A stretch of DNA of 64,000 nt from Thiocystis minor (GCF_016653465.1 NZ_NHSQ01000052.1:1-64000); one strand, 5' to 3'. Shown: positions 37,501 to 45,546, counted from the stretch's first letter. Notes: generated by a model not told the origin, from the letters alone. A program made the numbers and translations.

Positions 37501-38389
37501 GGGTGGCCCGCTCGCTGACGACGGTATAGCGCCAGTCGCGGTCGAGGACGAGCAGCCCGTCGCTGATCCGCTCGATCGTCTGCCGGAATCGGTCCTGCGC
37601 CTGCCGCAGTTCCTCCTCGCGCCGGCTGAGCGCCCGTTCCAGGCACAGGCGATCGCTCACGTTGACGACAAAGACGGCGACCGATGGCGCCTCGCCCTCG
37701 GGCGTCGGCAGACGCACCGCCTCGCCGTCCCAGGTCGCCTCGGGGTCCGACGGAATCGGCGCTCGATAACCGTCGATGGACCAGGTCTCGCCGGTCTCGA
37801 TCACGCGCAGGAAGCGCTCCTCGAAGTCGCTCGCGGCGGCGTCCGGAAACACGTCGCGGAAGCGGCATCCGAGCATCGGCGTGTCCGGGGCGAGGCGTCG
37901 GTAGCCCTCGTTGACGTAGGTGTAACGCAGCTCGCGACCGGCCAGCACGGCGGCGCAGAGGCTGGCGCGCTCCGTGGCGGGAGGCGGCGGGTCCGACGGG
38001 AGGCCGGGCGCCGCCTCGGCACTGTCCGGCAGGGGAACCTCGCGCGCGGTGATCAGCAGCCCGATCCCGTCTTCCATCGGCACCGGCGCAAGGCTCCCTT
38101 CCCAACAGGTATCGCGACCTTGGAGGCGCTGAACGTGGCGCGGCACCTCGACGTGGTGACCGGCGCGCGCCCGCGCGTGCATGGCGAGCGACATGTCGCG
38201 GGTGTCCGGGAACAGGGCGACGATGTCCGCGCCGATGGCTGTCTCGTCCTTTAGACCGGTGGAGCGCAGCCATTCGTCATTGGCCCGCAGCACCCGCCCG
38301 TCGGGTGCCACCAGGCAGCGGCCCACGCCCGGCTCCCGCAGCAGCAGCTCGGCAAGTTCGCTCGCGGCAAGCTTGGAAAGCCCATTCAT
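34529..38389 (-). CDS. Soluble multi-PAS hybrid histidine kinase with C-terminal receiver
   Basis: A 1286-residue cytoplasmic kinase without membrane helices. I count seven PAS/PAC units: about 10-120, 150-265, 275-375, 385-490, 500-630, 645-765 and 785-890. The phospho-acceptor His is in LGHELRNPLAPIRNACA, and the ATPase has FANLLNNASKYTP, EVTDTGIGIP, TGLGIGLALAQ. A receiver domain closes the protein (VLVVDDQTDVAESLAML, Asp in LVLLDLGMPKLDG, KPV near the end). Several PAS units could bind flavin or heme, but no diagnostic residue can be claimed. A GATAAT-C-ATTATC palindrome lies just upstream of its start. Confidence 0.9.
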   Translation of the reverse strand: MNGLSKLAASELAELLLREPGVGRCLVAPDGRVLRANDEWLRSTGLKDETAIGADIVALFPDTRDMSLAMHARARAGHHVEVPRHVQRLQGRDTCWEGSLAPVPMEDGIGLLITAREVPLPDSAEAAPGLPSDPPPPATERASLCAAVLAGRELRYTYVNEGYRRLAPDTPMLGCRFRDVFPDAAASDFEERFLRVIETGETWSIDGYRAPIPSDPEATWDGEAVRLPTPEGEAPSVAVFVVNVSDRLCLERALSRREEELRQAQDRFRQTIERISDGLLVLDRDWRYTVVSERATQILGIARERLLGGCVWELFPHALGTKFHEGYQRAMETGEPVHFEEYYPAPLEMWIECHCYPAPDALTVYFRDVTDYRRVNDALRESEARLQLGLRVAGMGLAEIDYATGTCHLTAKAAQLYGLGEDALSVPRETVHATFHPQERGRLHALIAACLDPSGPGFFDLDHRVVLPGGQIRWLRVRKQVSFDGQEPARAMLAAFDVTPEHTAADVLRDGERFKQAVLDAMPSEVAVLDRDGVIVAVNAPWQCFALENGPRPGETAPRTGIGTNYLEICDTARGDSAAGADGTAAGIRAVMSGATAQFNLDYLCHAPDQVFWYALTVNPLQREDGSVVVVHTNITERKAAEEALRKSEERLRRIAQAGRIGFVEWNAARDTAYWSPEHYALFGFEPDLPISWERWFEGVHPDDRERVAQNAARLLERARAQGQVVGHKDEYRFIRPDRTLVWLEADVSVDMVAGEPIVRSAVREVTERKHAEDARRQALAKAEAGERMLATLLANVPEGITVCDADGNLRLVSQHGQDLLGAPHADKRIAEVVESWTVYRPDGQTVMPVDELPLLRALKGETVRDAELVQLNEDGRRLFLLCNAAPIHDSGERVVGAIGTWRDIGERKAAEAALREADRRKDAFLATLGHELRNPLAPIRNACAILTLAGGSDPRVAAARDLIDRQVSHLVRLVDDLLDVSRITRGKLALQRERVGLATVLEHGLEVARPLIKAAGQQLSVSIPPEPIAFEADPVRLAQVFANLLNNASKYTPAGGAIRLTATRTAGEVVVEVTDTGIGIPAEHLPRLFELFHQVPTDVGRVQTGLGIGLALAQGLVAMHEGQVSAHSNGPGTGSTFRVRLPVVSARPVAPAQSPPSLGRLEGRVLVVDDQTDVAESLAMLLDLQGVTVRTAADGLEALAVAERFRPDLVLLDLGMPKLDGFETCRQLRAKPWGQALAIVAITGWGQEQDRQRSAAAGFDDHWTKPVECRVVLERLAAIRARGRS

Positions 38390-38418
38390 TTCGACATCCT
38401 CGGTGTATCACGGTGCCC

Positions 38419-38431
38419 GATAATCATTATC
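38419..38431. promoter_or_regulatory. Fur-box-like palindrome upstream of the hybrid kinase gene
   Basis: GATAATCATTATC is a perfect 6-1-6 palindrome, identical to the half-site unit of the Fur consensus. It lies 30-42 bases upstream of the kinase ATG (38389, minus strand), in an AT-rich island within GC-rich DNA. Binding is not shown; a single 6-1-6 unit is weaker than a full 19-bp Fur box. Confidence 0.35.
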
Positions 38432-39072
38432 CTGCGGGGGGGAAGCGTAGGCGTAGAAACCCCGTGTCCGCCGCAAATGATGCCTACAATAGTGCTTGGC
38501 CCGCAACCTGCGGCCTTGCCGAGGCAAGCCAGCCCGTGCGCCGCGGGGGCGGCCGGTCACCTCTCGAAACGCGCCATTGGTGCCGCGTGCCGGTCCGGAC
38601 GGTGCGACCCGGCAGATGCCACGGAGTCACGACAGGGGGGCAAAACCCCGAAGGCGCAGTGGATGGTTGGGTGTTCCTAACAGCATGAGGGCTGTGGTCA
38701 AGAGAGCCCCTTCAGCCGACCGGTCCCCTCGTGATGGGATTCAGCGACCGCTTGCGACAGCACCGCCGCCGCTCGGGCGGACCGGTTCAACGTCAGAAAA
38801 GGGTCGTGACTTGTCACTCGCTCCAGAGGCTCGATTTTCCGCTAACCGGATCGAGCCGACACCGACGAAGGAAAGCCCAGTGGCCGTTCCGGGGACGCAA
38901 GAGACGCTCGTCCCGATCCCGACGAGCGGCTGGATTGGTCGTTTCCGCCCGCTCGCGCCTTACACCTCCAATGGCAGCTCTCCGCGTTCCGAGATCGATA
39001 GGGCCTCTGGACGCGGACATTTCCTGTCGCGTCAGGCCGCACTCGGGCTTCATCCCGAATCGCCCATCGACA
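38432..39072. other. Long spacer without a recognisable gene
   Basis: About 640 bp between the hybrid kinase promoter and the 3' end of narL. Overlapping open frames on both strands are all Arg/Pro/Ser-rich, as expected for shadows in GC-rich DNA, and carry no motif. It may be the remains of a decayed gene, as the following region is clearly degraded. Confidence 0.45.
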
Positions 39073-39726
39073 TCACCTCTGACGCGCATTCACCGCCCAG
39101 ACCGCCGCTTCCACGCGGCTCTTCAATCCCAGCTTCTTGAGAAGGTGCTTGACGTGGACCTTGACGGTCCCGACCGCCAAGTCCAGCTCGCGGGCGATGA
39201 GTTTGTTGCTCCAGCCCTGCGCGATCAGGTCGAGGATCTCGCGCTCCCGGGGGGTCAGGCCGGCCGCGTCGGGATCCCGGGGGAGCGGGCTGTCGCGCAG
39301 GGCGCGGGCCAGTAGCTCGGTGAGCTGCGTGCTGATGGCGAGACGCCCGTGCATGGCGCTGCGGAGCATCTCCAGAATGGCCTTGGGCTCCATGTCCTTG
39401 AGGAGATAGCCGTCGACGCCGGCGCACAGCGCGGCGAGGACGTCGCTCTCGGTGTCGGAGACCGTGAGCATGACGATGCGGGCGTCGAGCCCGTCGTCGG
39501 CGCGCAGATGCCGGAGGGTTTCGATGCCGTCCATGACCTTCATGTTGAGGTCGAGCAGGATGAGATCCGGGCGCAGCGCGTGCGCGAGTTCCAGACCCGT
39601 CCGGCCATCCGATGCCTCGCCGACCAGCCGCAGCGATGGCTCCATCGCGATCAGGTCCGCGACGCCTTTGTGGAACAGCGGATGGTCGTCGATGATCAGG
39701 ACCGAGGACTCAAGTGTCTTGTTCAT
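39073..39726 (-). CDS. narL: NarL-type response regulator
   Basis: Receiver plus LuxR-type helix-turn-helix, 217 residues. The receiver has VLIIDDHPLFHKG, Asp in LILLDLNMKVMDG, Thr/Ser in VMLTVSD and Lys in LLKDMEP. The C-terminal domain (LTPREREILDLIAQGWSN, TVKVHVKHLLKKLGLKSRVE) is NarL-like, so it should control nitrate/nitrite-responsive genes when phosphorylated by NarX. ATG 39726 (MNKTLESSVLI) overlaps the end of narX by 17 bp. Its partner narX has lost its sensor half, so input to this regulator is probably impaired. Confidence 0.85.
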   Translation of the reverse strand: MNKTLESSVLIIDDHPLFHKGVADLIAMEPSLRLVGEASDGRTGLELAHALRPDLILLDLNMKVMDGIETLRHLRADDGLDARIVMLTVSDTESDVLAALCAGVDGYLLKDMEPKAILEMLRSAMHGRLAISTQLTELLARALRDSPLPRDPDAAGLTPREREILDLIAQGWSNKLIARELDLAVGTVKVHVKHLLKKLGLKSRVEAAVWAVNARQR

Positions 39727-40972
39727 CAGTGATTCCTGCCTTAGCGGTGGAAGCTTGAGCCGGGTTTTCGCCGGACCGATCGCGGTCCTTGGCCGCGTCC
39801 TCGGGAGCGAGTCCGCGCGGGCGAAAATGCAGCCTGATCCGGGTGCCCCGGCCGTTTTCGAGCGGGCTCTCGATCTGGAGGTCACCCCCCAAGCTTAGCG
39901 CCCGCTCGCGCATGATGCGCAGCCCGAAATGGTCGCGACCGACCGGCTCGTGCGCGAGTCCCCGACCGTCATCCGCGATCAGGACATCGATCCCGCCGTT
40001 GCTGCGCTCCAGATGGATCGAGCCATTGCGCGTGCCGGCATGCCGGATGATGTTCGAGAGCGCCTCGCGGATGATCCGCATGACATGCACCTCCTCGTTG
40101 GGCGTGAGCAATCCGGCGGGCAGGCGGTCGACGAGTTGGAGGTCGAGATTGGCGCGGTCCTGAAATTCCCGCACCGTGCCCGACAGCGCGGTGGCCAATC
40201 CCCGTTCGTCGATCCGGAGCCGGAAGGTCGTCAGCAGCTCGCGCAGTTCACGATAGGCGCAGTCGATGCCGTCGCGGATCTCTGACAGGATCGCGGACGC
40301 CGGGGGCAACGCCGGCTCGCGCGCGTCCCTGGGCGCGTCCTGGGGCACGCTCAGCGCGACTTCCATCCGCAGCACCTGGATCTTCAGGTAGGAGAGCGAC
40401 TGGGCGAGCGAATCGTGGAGTTCGCGAGCCTGGATGCCGCGTTCCTCATGGAGCGCGAGCCGACGGTCTTCGTCGATCCGCGCCTTGAGGTTCAGCGACC
40501 GCGCCAGATGCCCGGCGAGCGATTCGAGCAGCGGTTGCCGCCAGGACTCAAGCTGTCCGCCCGACGGGAGAGTGACGCGCAGGGTTCCGAAGCGATGGCC
40601 CAGCTCGCCTACCGGGAAGCCGATGACGCTGGGGCCGGACGTGGCGGTCGCGTCTCGCGCACGGGATTCGGAGTTGTCCGGAGTTTCCGTCGGGATCTCA
40701 TCTGGCGAATCCACCGAGCCGGACGCGGGCGCGTCGGCATGCGGGACATCCCGCAGACAGAGCCGCAGATCGACGAGTCCGAGTTGCTCGCGGAAATCTT
40801 CCAGCACACCGCGCAGGACCGATTCCGAGAGCGACGCCTCCTCCAACGCGCGGCTGGTGCGATAGAGCAGAGCCAGCGAGCGATTGGTACGCGCCAGATC
40901 CCGGGTCTTGTCGGTGACGCGCTGTTCCAGCTCGCGGTAGATGTCCGAGAGCCCTTCGGTCATGAGGTTCAT
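39710..40972 (-). CDS. narX: NarX-type nitrate sensor kinase, N-terminally truncated
   Basis: The 420-residue open frame starts inside the HAMP domain: native codons continue upstream of ATG 40972 (reading DLRGSHPAGDFSARATWIG then HDELGRVGAA) to about 41058 and then end abruptly. Missing are the two membrane helices and the periplasmic nitrate-binding domain. What remains is a HAMP end, a GAF-like central module (residues 45-150), the HisKA_3 box with His in RELHDSLAQSLSYLK, and the ATPase (IREALSNIIRHAGT, DDGRGL, FGLRIMRERA). At the break the sequence joins the remains of a CRP/FNR-type gene on the opposite strand. Confidence 0.8.
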   Translation of the reverse strand: MNLMTEGLSDIYRELEQRVTDKTRDLARTNRSLALLYRTSRALEEASLSESVLRGVLEDFREQLGLVDLRLCLRDVPHADAPASGSVDSPDEIPTETPDNSESRARDATATSGPSVIGFPVGELGHRFGTLRVTLPSGGQLESWRQPLLESLAGHLARSLNLKARIDEDRRLALHEERGIQARELHDSLAQSLSYLKIQVLRMEVALSVPQDAPRDAREPALPPASAILSEIRDGIDCAYRELRELLTTFRLRIDERGLATALSGTVREFQDRANLDLQLVDRLPAGLLTPNEEVHVMRIIREALSNIIRHAGTRNGSIHLERSNGGIDVLIADDGRGLAHEPVGRDHFGLRIMRERALSLGGDLQIESPLENGRGTRIRLHFRPRGLAPEDAAKDRDRSGENPAQASTAKAGITDEQDT

Positions 40973-41061
40973 GGCCGCGCCGACCCGGCCCAGTTCGTCA
41001 TGCCCGATCCAGGTGGCGCGGGCGGAGAAATCGCCCGCCGGATGCGATCCGCGCAGGTCGG

Positions 41062-41561
41062 CCGCCTTTCTCGGTCGGCCCTGTCCCCTGCATGCACAGA
41101 CGCTGGCGGACTCATGCCTGCTGTTCGTGGACCTGAACCGCGTGCGGCTCGCGATCGAACGCTGGCCGGAGGTGGCCTTCCGGATGCTGACGCTGGTGGC
41201 CGAACGCGCCCAGCGGCTGACCGCCGACCTGGAAGTCTGCTGTCTGCATTCGGCGATCCAGCGGGTGGCGGGCTTCCTGCTGCGCGAGGCGGTCTCGGAT
41301 CCGGCGTCGCCGGATCACGCCGAACTCGTGCTGCCGGCGGCCAAGACCGTGGTGGCCTCCAGCCTGAATCTGTCCCCGGAAACCTTCTCGCGCGAACTGC
41401 ATGGACTGGCGCGGCGCGGATTGATCGAGGTCGAACGCAGACGGATCCGCATCCCCTCACTGAACCGTCTGCGCGCGCTGGCCGCGCTCGATGTCGAGCG
41501 GCCGGACGCGCCGCCACCGTTCCCCGTTCTCGCTCAGGATTCAGCACGTCATGCCCATTAA
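41062..41561 (+). pseudogene. CRP/FNR-family regulator, N-terminally truncated
   Basis: From about 41062 the plus strand encodes the end of a cyclic-nucleotide-binding-type sensor domain (AAFLGRPCPLHAQTLADS, then CLLFVDLNRVRLAIERWPEV), the dimer helix (FRMLTLVAERAQRLTADLE) and the Crp-type winged helix (KTVVASSLNLSPETFSRELH, RRGLIEVERRRIRIPS). The first 80 or so residues of a normal 230-residue member are absent, and the codons before 41062 are antisense narX. Regulators of this type often control nitrate or NO genes. The stop at 41561 overlaps the napG start. Confidence 0.75.
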
Positions 41562-42246
41562 CGCGGATCGCCAGGAATTCCGAGAACTGTGCGTGCGCGA
41601 CTGTCCCTACGACATGCTGCATCTAGCCCGGCTGGGCGAGGAGATCCCGACCGGCACGCCCTATTTCATCGCACGCGAGGCCGGTTGCGAGATGTGCGAG
41701 GACATCCCCTGTGTCGCGGCCTGTCCGACCAATGCGCTCGACCATGATCTGACCGATATCCGCGACGCAGAGATGGGGCTCGCGGTGCTGATCGATCAGG
41801 AAAACTGCATCGCCTTTCAGGGCCTGCGCTGCGAGGTCTGCTTCAATGCCTGCCCGCTGCGCAACGAGGCGATCACGCTCGACATGCAGCATAACGAACG
41901 CTCCGGCAAGCATGCGCGCTTTATCCCGGTCGTCCACTCCGGGCACTGCACCGGCTGCGGCAAGTGCGAAGAGGTCTGCATCCTCGATCAGGCCGCGATC
42001 AAGGTGCTGCCGCGGCATCTGGCCAAGGGCGAATTAGGGGCGCACTACCGGCTGGGCTGGGAGCAGAAACGCGAGGCGGGCGGCGCGCTGGTCACGCCCG
42101 ATGCCGAGCACCAGTACAACCTCCCCGAGGGGATGCGCTACGAACATGGCGGAGCAGGCTTGATCCAGGAGGCCATGCCGGAGCCGCCGGCTATGTCACT
42201 CCCGGACAATCCGCTGGACGCGCTCAACCGCAAGGGGCCGCTGTGA
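41551..42246 (+). CDS. napG: NapG-like ferredoxin, missing Tat signal and part of its first iron-sulfur motif
   Basis: Iron-sulfur protein that passes electrons from quinol via NapH to the periplasmic nitrate reductase. 231 residues from ATG 41551. Intact 4Fe-4S motifs: [31 protein letters not shown] and [11 protein letters not shown]. The first motif, normally C-x2-C-x2-C-x3-C before PYD, here reads [11 protein letters not shown] and keeps two Cys. This fits loss of 18 bp between repeated Cys-Val-Arg codons. The Tat signal (RR-x-FL) expected at the N-terminus is also absent; the start lies inside the regulator remnant. Export and electron transfer are therefore doubtful. Confidence 0.8.
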   Translation: MPINADRQEFRELCVRDCPYDMLHLARLGEEIPTGTPYFIAREAGCEMCEDIPCVAACPTNALDHDLTDIRDAEMGLAVLIDQENCIAFQGLRCEVCFNACPLRNEAITLDMQHNERSGKHARFIPVVHSGHCTGCGKCEEVCILDQAAIKVLPRHLAKGELGAHYRLGWEQKREAGGALVTPDAEHQYNLPEGMRYEHGGAGLIQEAMPEPPAMSLPDNPLDALNRKGPL

Positions 42247-42247
42247 T

Positions 42248-42413
42248 CAGAGCTGTCAGCTTTCAGACTCCAGCGGCCAGCTTTTTGGAATCGGTCAGTT
42301 GGCGGGTGTTTGGCGTCGACTGGGGATCACCCATTGGGTGAAGGCATCAAGCGATGAAGACCACGACAACACGAGTGCTGGCGGCTGACGGCTGACGGCT
42401 GACGGCTCTTTCC
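42248..42413. repeat. Inverted heptamer-cluster element, copy 2
   Basis: The left end (about 42248-42290) reads AGCTGTCAGCTTTCAG, then CCAGCGGCCAGCTTTT. The right end (42377-42413) reads TGCTGGCGGCTGACGGCTG, ACGGCTG and ACGGCTCTTT in the opposite sense. About 85 bp separate them. It fills the whole spacer between napG and the napH-napB fusion. The same architecture occurs at 29846-30001. Confidence 0.65.
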
Positions 42414-42416
42414 AGG

Positions 42417-43469
42417 ATGAAAGCAGGCATGGACTCACCAGGACAGATCGCCGTCGCGGAGCAGGGTTGGCTCAAGGCCCACCAATGGCTGCTGCTGCGA
42501 CGTCTCAGTCAACTCGGCATTCTCGCCCTCTTTCTGACCGGCCCGGTCGCCGGGGTCTGGATCGTGACAGGCACTTTGTCCGCGAGCATGACACTCGATG
42601 TCCTGCCGCTGACCGATGCGCTGCTGCTCGCGCAATCCGGCCTCTCGGGAACCCTGCCAGCCATGAGCGGACTGATCGGCGCGCTGATCGTGCTCGTCTT
42701 CTATGCCCTGATCGGCGGGCGGGTCTTCTGCTCCTGGGTCTGTCCGGTGAATCTGGTGACGGACCTGGCCGCCTGGACCGGCCGGCGCTTCGACATCCGC
42801 CCGAGCGGCAGACTCTCGCGCAGCCTGCGCTACTGGCTGCTGGGCCTGATCCTGCTCTTCCCGCTGCTGACCGGCATTATGGTCTGGGAGTTCGTCAATC
42901 CGGTCTCCCTGACCCATCGCGGCCTCATCTTCGGCGGGCTCTGGGGCATGGGCTGGGCCTGGATGCTGCTGCTCGGCATCTTTCTCTATGACCTTTTGAT
43001 GGTCCGGCGCGGCTGGTGCGGACACCTCTGTCCGGTGGGCGCCTTCTATGGACTGGTTGCAGCCATGCTATGCGGATTCGCCGCCGCCGGTCTGACGGCC
43101 ATGGCACTGGCCGAGGAGATCGAATCGCTGCGCGGGCATGCGGTGACGGATCCCTCTGATCCCTCGCTCAACAAACCGACGCTGGCCGTGCCCGGCGGAT
43201 TTGTGGTGGGTTGGGAAGAGCAGCCGCCGCTGATCCCGCATCCGATCGACAACTACAGCATCGATCTGCGTCAGAACGGCTGTTTCAAGTGTCACAGCCC
43301 GGATACCTTCGAGACCGCCAAGGCGCCCAAGATCGCCGACAGCCATTTTTACGACCGTGACGGCAACAAGCTCGACGGCCTCGCGCCACGCCGCTACTTC
43401 TGCACGCAATGCCATGCTCCCCAGGCGGGCGCCATGCCGCTAGTCGAGAATATCTTTGGGGACCGTTGA
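42417..43469 (+). CDS. NapH-NapB fusion: membrane quinol-dehydrogenase part joined to a diheme cytochrome c part
   Basis: The 350 residues are two Nap proteins in one frame. Residues 1-215 are Nap[18 protein letters not shown], four membrane helices, and the two conserved Cys pairs FCSWVCPVN and WCGHLCPVG. The two C-terminal 4Fe-4S motifs of NapH are missing. From residue 217 the sequence is NapB, starting within its signal peptide ([18 protein letters not shown]) and running through [15 protein letters not shown] to two heme c motifs, CFKCH and CTQCH, with [15 protein letters not shown]. The NapB signal could act as a fifth helix and place the hemes in the periplasm. It may be a functional chimera or just a deletion product. 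Confidence 0.85.
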   Translation: MKAGMDSPGQIAVAEQGWLKAHQWLLLRRLSQLGILALFLTGPVAGVWIVTGTLSASMTLDVLPLTDALLLAQSGLSGTLPAMSGLIGALIVLVFYALIGGRVFCSWVCPVNLVTDLAAWTGRRFDIRPSGRLSRSLRYWLLGLILLFPLLTGIMVWEFVNPVSLTHRGLIFGGLWGMGWAWMLLLGIFLYDLLMVRRGWCGHLCPVGAFYGLVAAMLCGFAAAGLTAMALAEEIESLRGHAVTDPSDPSLNKPTLAVPGGFVVGWEEQPPLIPHPIDNYSIDLRQNGCFKCHSPDTFETAKAPKIADSHFYDRDGNKLDGLAPRRYFCTQCHAPQAGAMPLVENIFGDR

Positions 43470-43480
43470 ACCTGAAAGAA

Positions 43481-43520
43481 GCTGTCAGCTTCCAGCCTTC
43501 AGCGGCCAGTTTTTTGAATC
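43481..43520. repeat. Half copy of the heptamer-cluster element
   Basis: Reads GCTGTCAGCTTCCAGCC, then TTCAGCGGCCAG and TTTTTTGAATC. It is nearly identical to the left end of copy 2 at 42248-42290, but no facing right end is found before napC. Confidence 0.65.
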
Positions 43521-43576
43521 AAACACTTGGCTCGCGAGACATTCTGACCGACCCTCAAACGACCCAGGAGGACACC

Positions 43577-43941
43577 ATGCAGGACCATCGTCAGACTTCA
43601 GCACCCAAAAACCGCGCCCGCCGAGCGACCTGGCTCATCCTGCTGGCCGGCATCGGGATCGGCATCCTCTTCTGGGGCGGGTTCAATACCGCGATGGAAG
43701 CGACCAATACCGAGCCGTTCTGCATCTCTTGCCATGAGATGAAAGTCAATGTCTACAAGGAATCGAGTCCATGGACTATACGAAACAGGAGTCGCGAAGT
43801 TCCCAGGCACACCAGGACGCGGAGGACGCCGGACTGACCTGCATCGACTGTCACAAGGGCATCGCGCACAGTCTGCCGATGGAATACGACCCCGAAAAAG
43901 ATGCCCCAGGCAAGAGCATCTTCTATACCCGGAGCGATTGA
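43577..43941 (+). pseudogene. napC: NapC tetraheme cytochrome, internally deleted and frame-broken
   Basis: The start ([20 protein letters not shown], one membrane helix, [31 protein letters not shown]) is the N-terminus of NapC with its first heme site. After about 43766 the native sequence resumes in another frame at the NapC C-terminus: [29 protein letters not shown], ending at TGA 43941. The middle part with hemes 2 and 3 (about 85 residues in the family) is gone. Translation from ATG 43577 ends at 43837 in unrelated residues. NapC links the quinol pool to NapB/NapA, so this copy cannot work. Confidence 0.85.
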
Positions 43942-44036
43942 TCGCGGCTCGGTGTTGAGAAACCGGCGGGGATCGCCTGACAACCCCGTATGACTTACCC
44001 CGAGGCGGTGGCAACCCGAGCGCTGACTTGTGCACG

Positions 44037-45317
44037 CTAACGGGATTTCGCGCTCGGCGATGACTGAAAATAGTAGCTGAGCTTGTCCGAGAGATTGAGG
44101 TATTCCACCTGCTCCTCGCTCAGATCGGATTGGCACAGGCTCTTGCGGATGCCTACATCTTCCTCTGCCAGGTTTAGAACCAGCGACTCCTCCTTGGGAA
44201 TGTCCGGCGAGTAGATCAGAACATTTGGCTTCAACAGATCTGTCGGGTTGAGCGAGATCACCAGGGCAATCCGCTCATCGTTCAATCTGACGACGGTACC
44301 GGGCGGAAAGACCCCCAGGTTGGTGATGAAGGTGGTCAGCACCTTGGGGTCATAACAGGTGCGTTCCCTGGAATACATGCGCGAGATGGCTTGATGAGGG
44401 GACAGGCCGCGCTCCGCTCCAAGGCCGTTGCACAGATTGTCATAGCGGTTGACGACCGTGACGATGCGGGTCAGCAGGCCAATGTCCGCGGCGCGCAAAC
44501 CCTCGGGAAAGCCGCTGCCGTCCTGATGCTCGTGGTGCTTGGCGATGATCTCGACCACGCTTGGGGGCAGACTGCCGATGCCGCGCGCGATCTCGGCGCC
44601 ATAGCGGGTATGCTGTTCGTACAGCAGACGTTCCGGCCGCGTGAGTTCGCCCTTTTTATGTAGAACCTGGTAGGGGATCTTCTGATGGCCCAGGTCGTGA
44701 AAGAGCGCGCCGAGCCCGAGCTGGCGTAGTTGAGCCCTTTCCAGGTTCAGCTTCTGACCGATCACCAGCGCCAGCGCAATGACATTGATGGCGTGAAAGT
44801 AGCTGTTCTCGTCCTGGTGCTTGAGGTTGACCAGTTGGACCGTGGTCTCCTGGTCCTCGGTGAGATCCTCGACCATCCCCACGACGAGATCCTGGGCCTC
44901 CTCGGCCGCCTGAATCGGAGAAGCGCGCAGATTGGCCATGAGTTTGCGCGCCGAGCCTACCGACTGAGTGTAGCGTTTGGCGCATTGATTGAGACGGGTG
45001 CGGCGCTCTTTCAACACCCGGATACGCTGCTGTTTTTCCTCCCAGAGCGCGGCGGACGGATCGTCCCTGCTCGAGTCCGTCGGGGTTTGCGGGGGGTCGG
45101 GCGGCGGATCGGCGGCTGACGACGGGGCGTCGCTGCGCGCGGGATCGATGCGGACCTGCTCGATCCCGAGCGAGCGCAAGGCATCCAGTTGCTTCTGGGT
45201 GCGGATCTTGAAGCTGCTCGTCACGAAGGGATGACTCATCCAGGGCAGGTCAAGATGGATAAACAAACCGATCCGCAGTTGGCTTTTATCGACGGTTTCT
45301 TTATTCACATCAAGCAC
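44037..45317 (-). CDS. HD-GYP c-di-GMP phosphodiesterase with DUF3391 domain
   Basis: Cytoplasmic, 426 residues. The N-terminal DUF3391 region (KSQLRIGLFIHLDLPWMSHP, then FVTSSFKIRTQKQLDALRSL) is followed by an acidic Pro-rich linker (about 62-90) and the HD-GYP domain. The HD pair is in GALFHDLGHQKIP (about 205), and the GYP-region motif reads HHEHQDGSGFPEGL (HHExxDGxGxP). It likely hydrolyses c-di-GMP. The start has ATG 45317; the ileS gene lies divergently 229 bp away. Confidence 0.9.
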   Translation of the reverse strand: MLDVNKETVDKSQLRIGLFIHLDLPWMSHPFVTSSFKIRTQKQLDALRSLGIEQVRIDPARSDAPSSAADPPPDPPQTPTDSSRDDPSAALWEEKQQRIRVLKERRTRLNQCAKRYTQSVGSARKLMANLRASPIQAAEEAQDLVVGMVEDLTEDQETTVQLVNLKHQDENSYFHAINVIALALVIGQKLNLERAQLRQLGLGALFHDLGHQKIPYQVLHKKGELTRPERLLYEQHTRYGAEIARGIGSLPPSVVEIIAKHHEHQDGSGFPEGLRAADIGLLTRIVTVVNRYDNLCNGLGAERGLSPHQAISRMYSRERTCYDPKVLTTFITNLGVFPPGTVVRLNDERIALVISLNPTDLLKPNVLIYSPDIPKEESLVLNLAEEDVGIRKSLCQSDLSEEQVEYLNLSDKLSYYFQSSPSAKSR

Positions 45318-45546
45318 CCAAATCGCCGCGAATCGATCATCCCGATACCGAGCGGTTGAGCCGCAAAGAACGCAACCGCATCAGGTTGCAACGGAAACCC
45401 GTTACACTCGCTCATGAAAAGCCAAGAATAAGTCATTCGGACCCTCCCCGCTTGATTCTCGGCTTGACCACTTGTAGCGTGCAGGGTTTGGACGTGTCCA
45501 AGTCCACTGAACGCCAGGCCCTCCGACGCACCCGAGACCGATTGCA

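Noticed and set aside
38496-39140. 214-codon open frame in the spacer before narL
   Set aside because: Arg/Pro/Ser-rich, no motif, no ribosome site, and it runs into the end of narL on the other strand.
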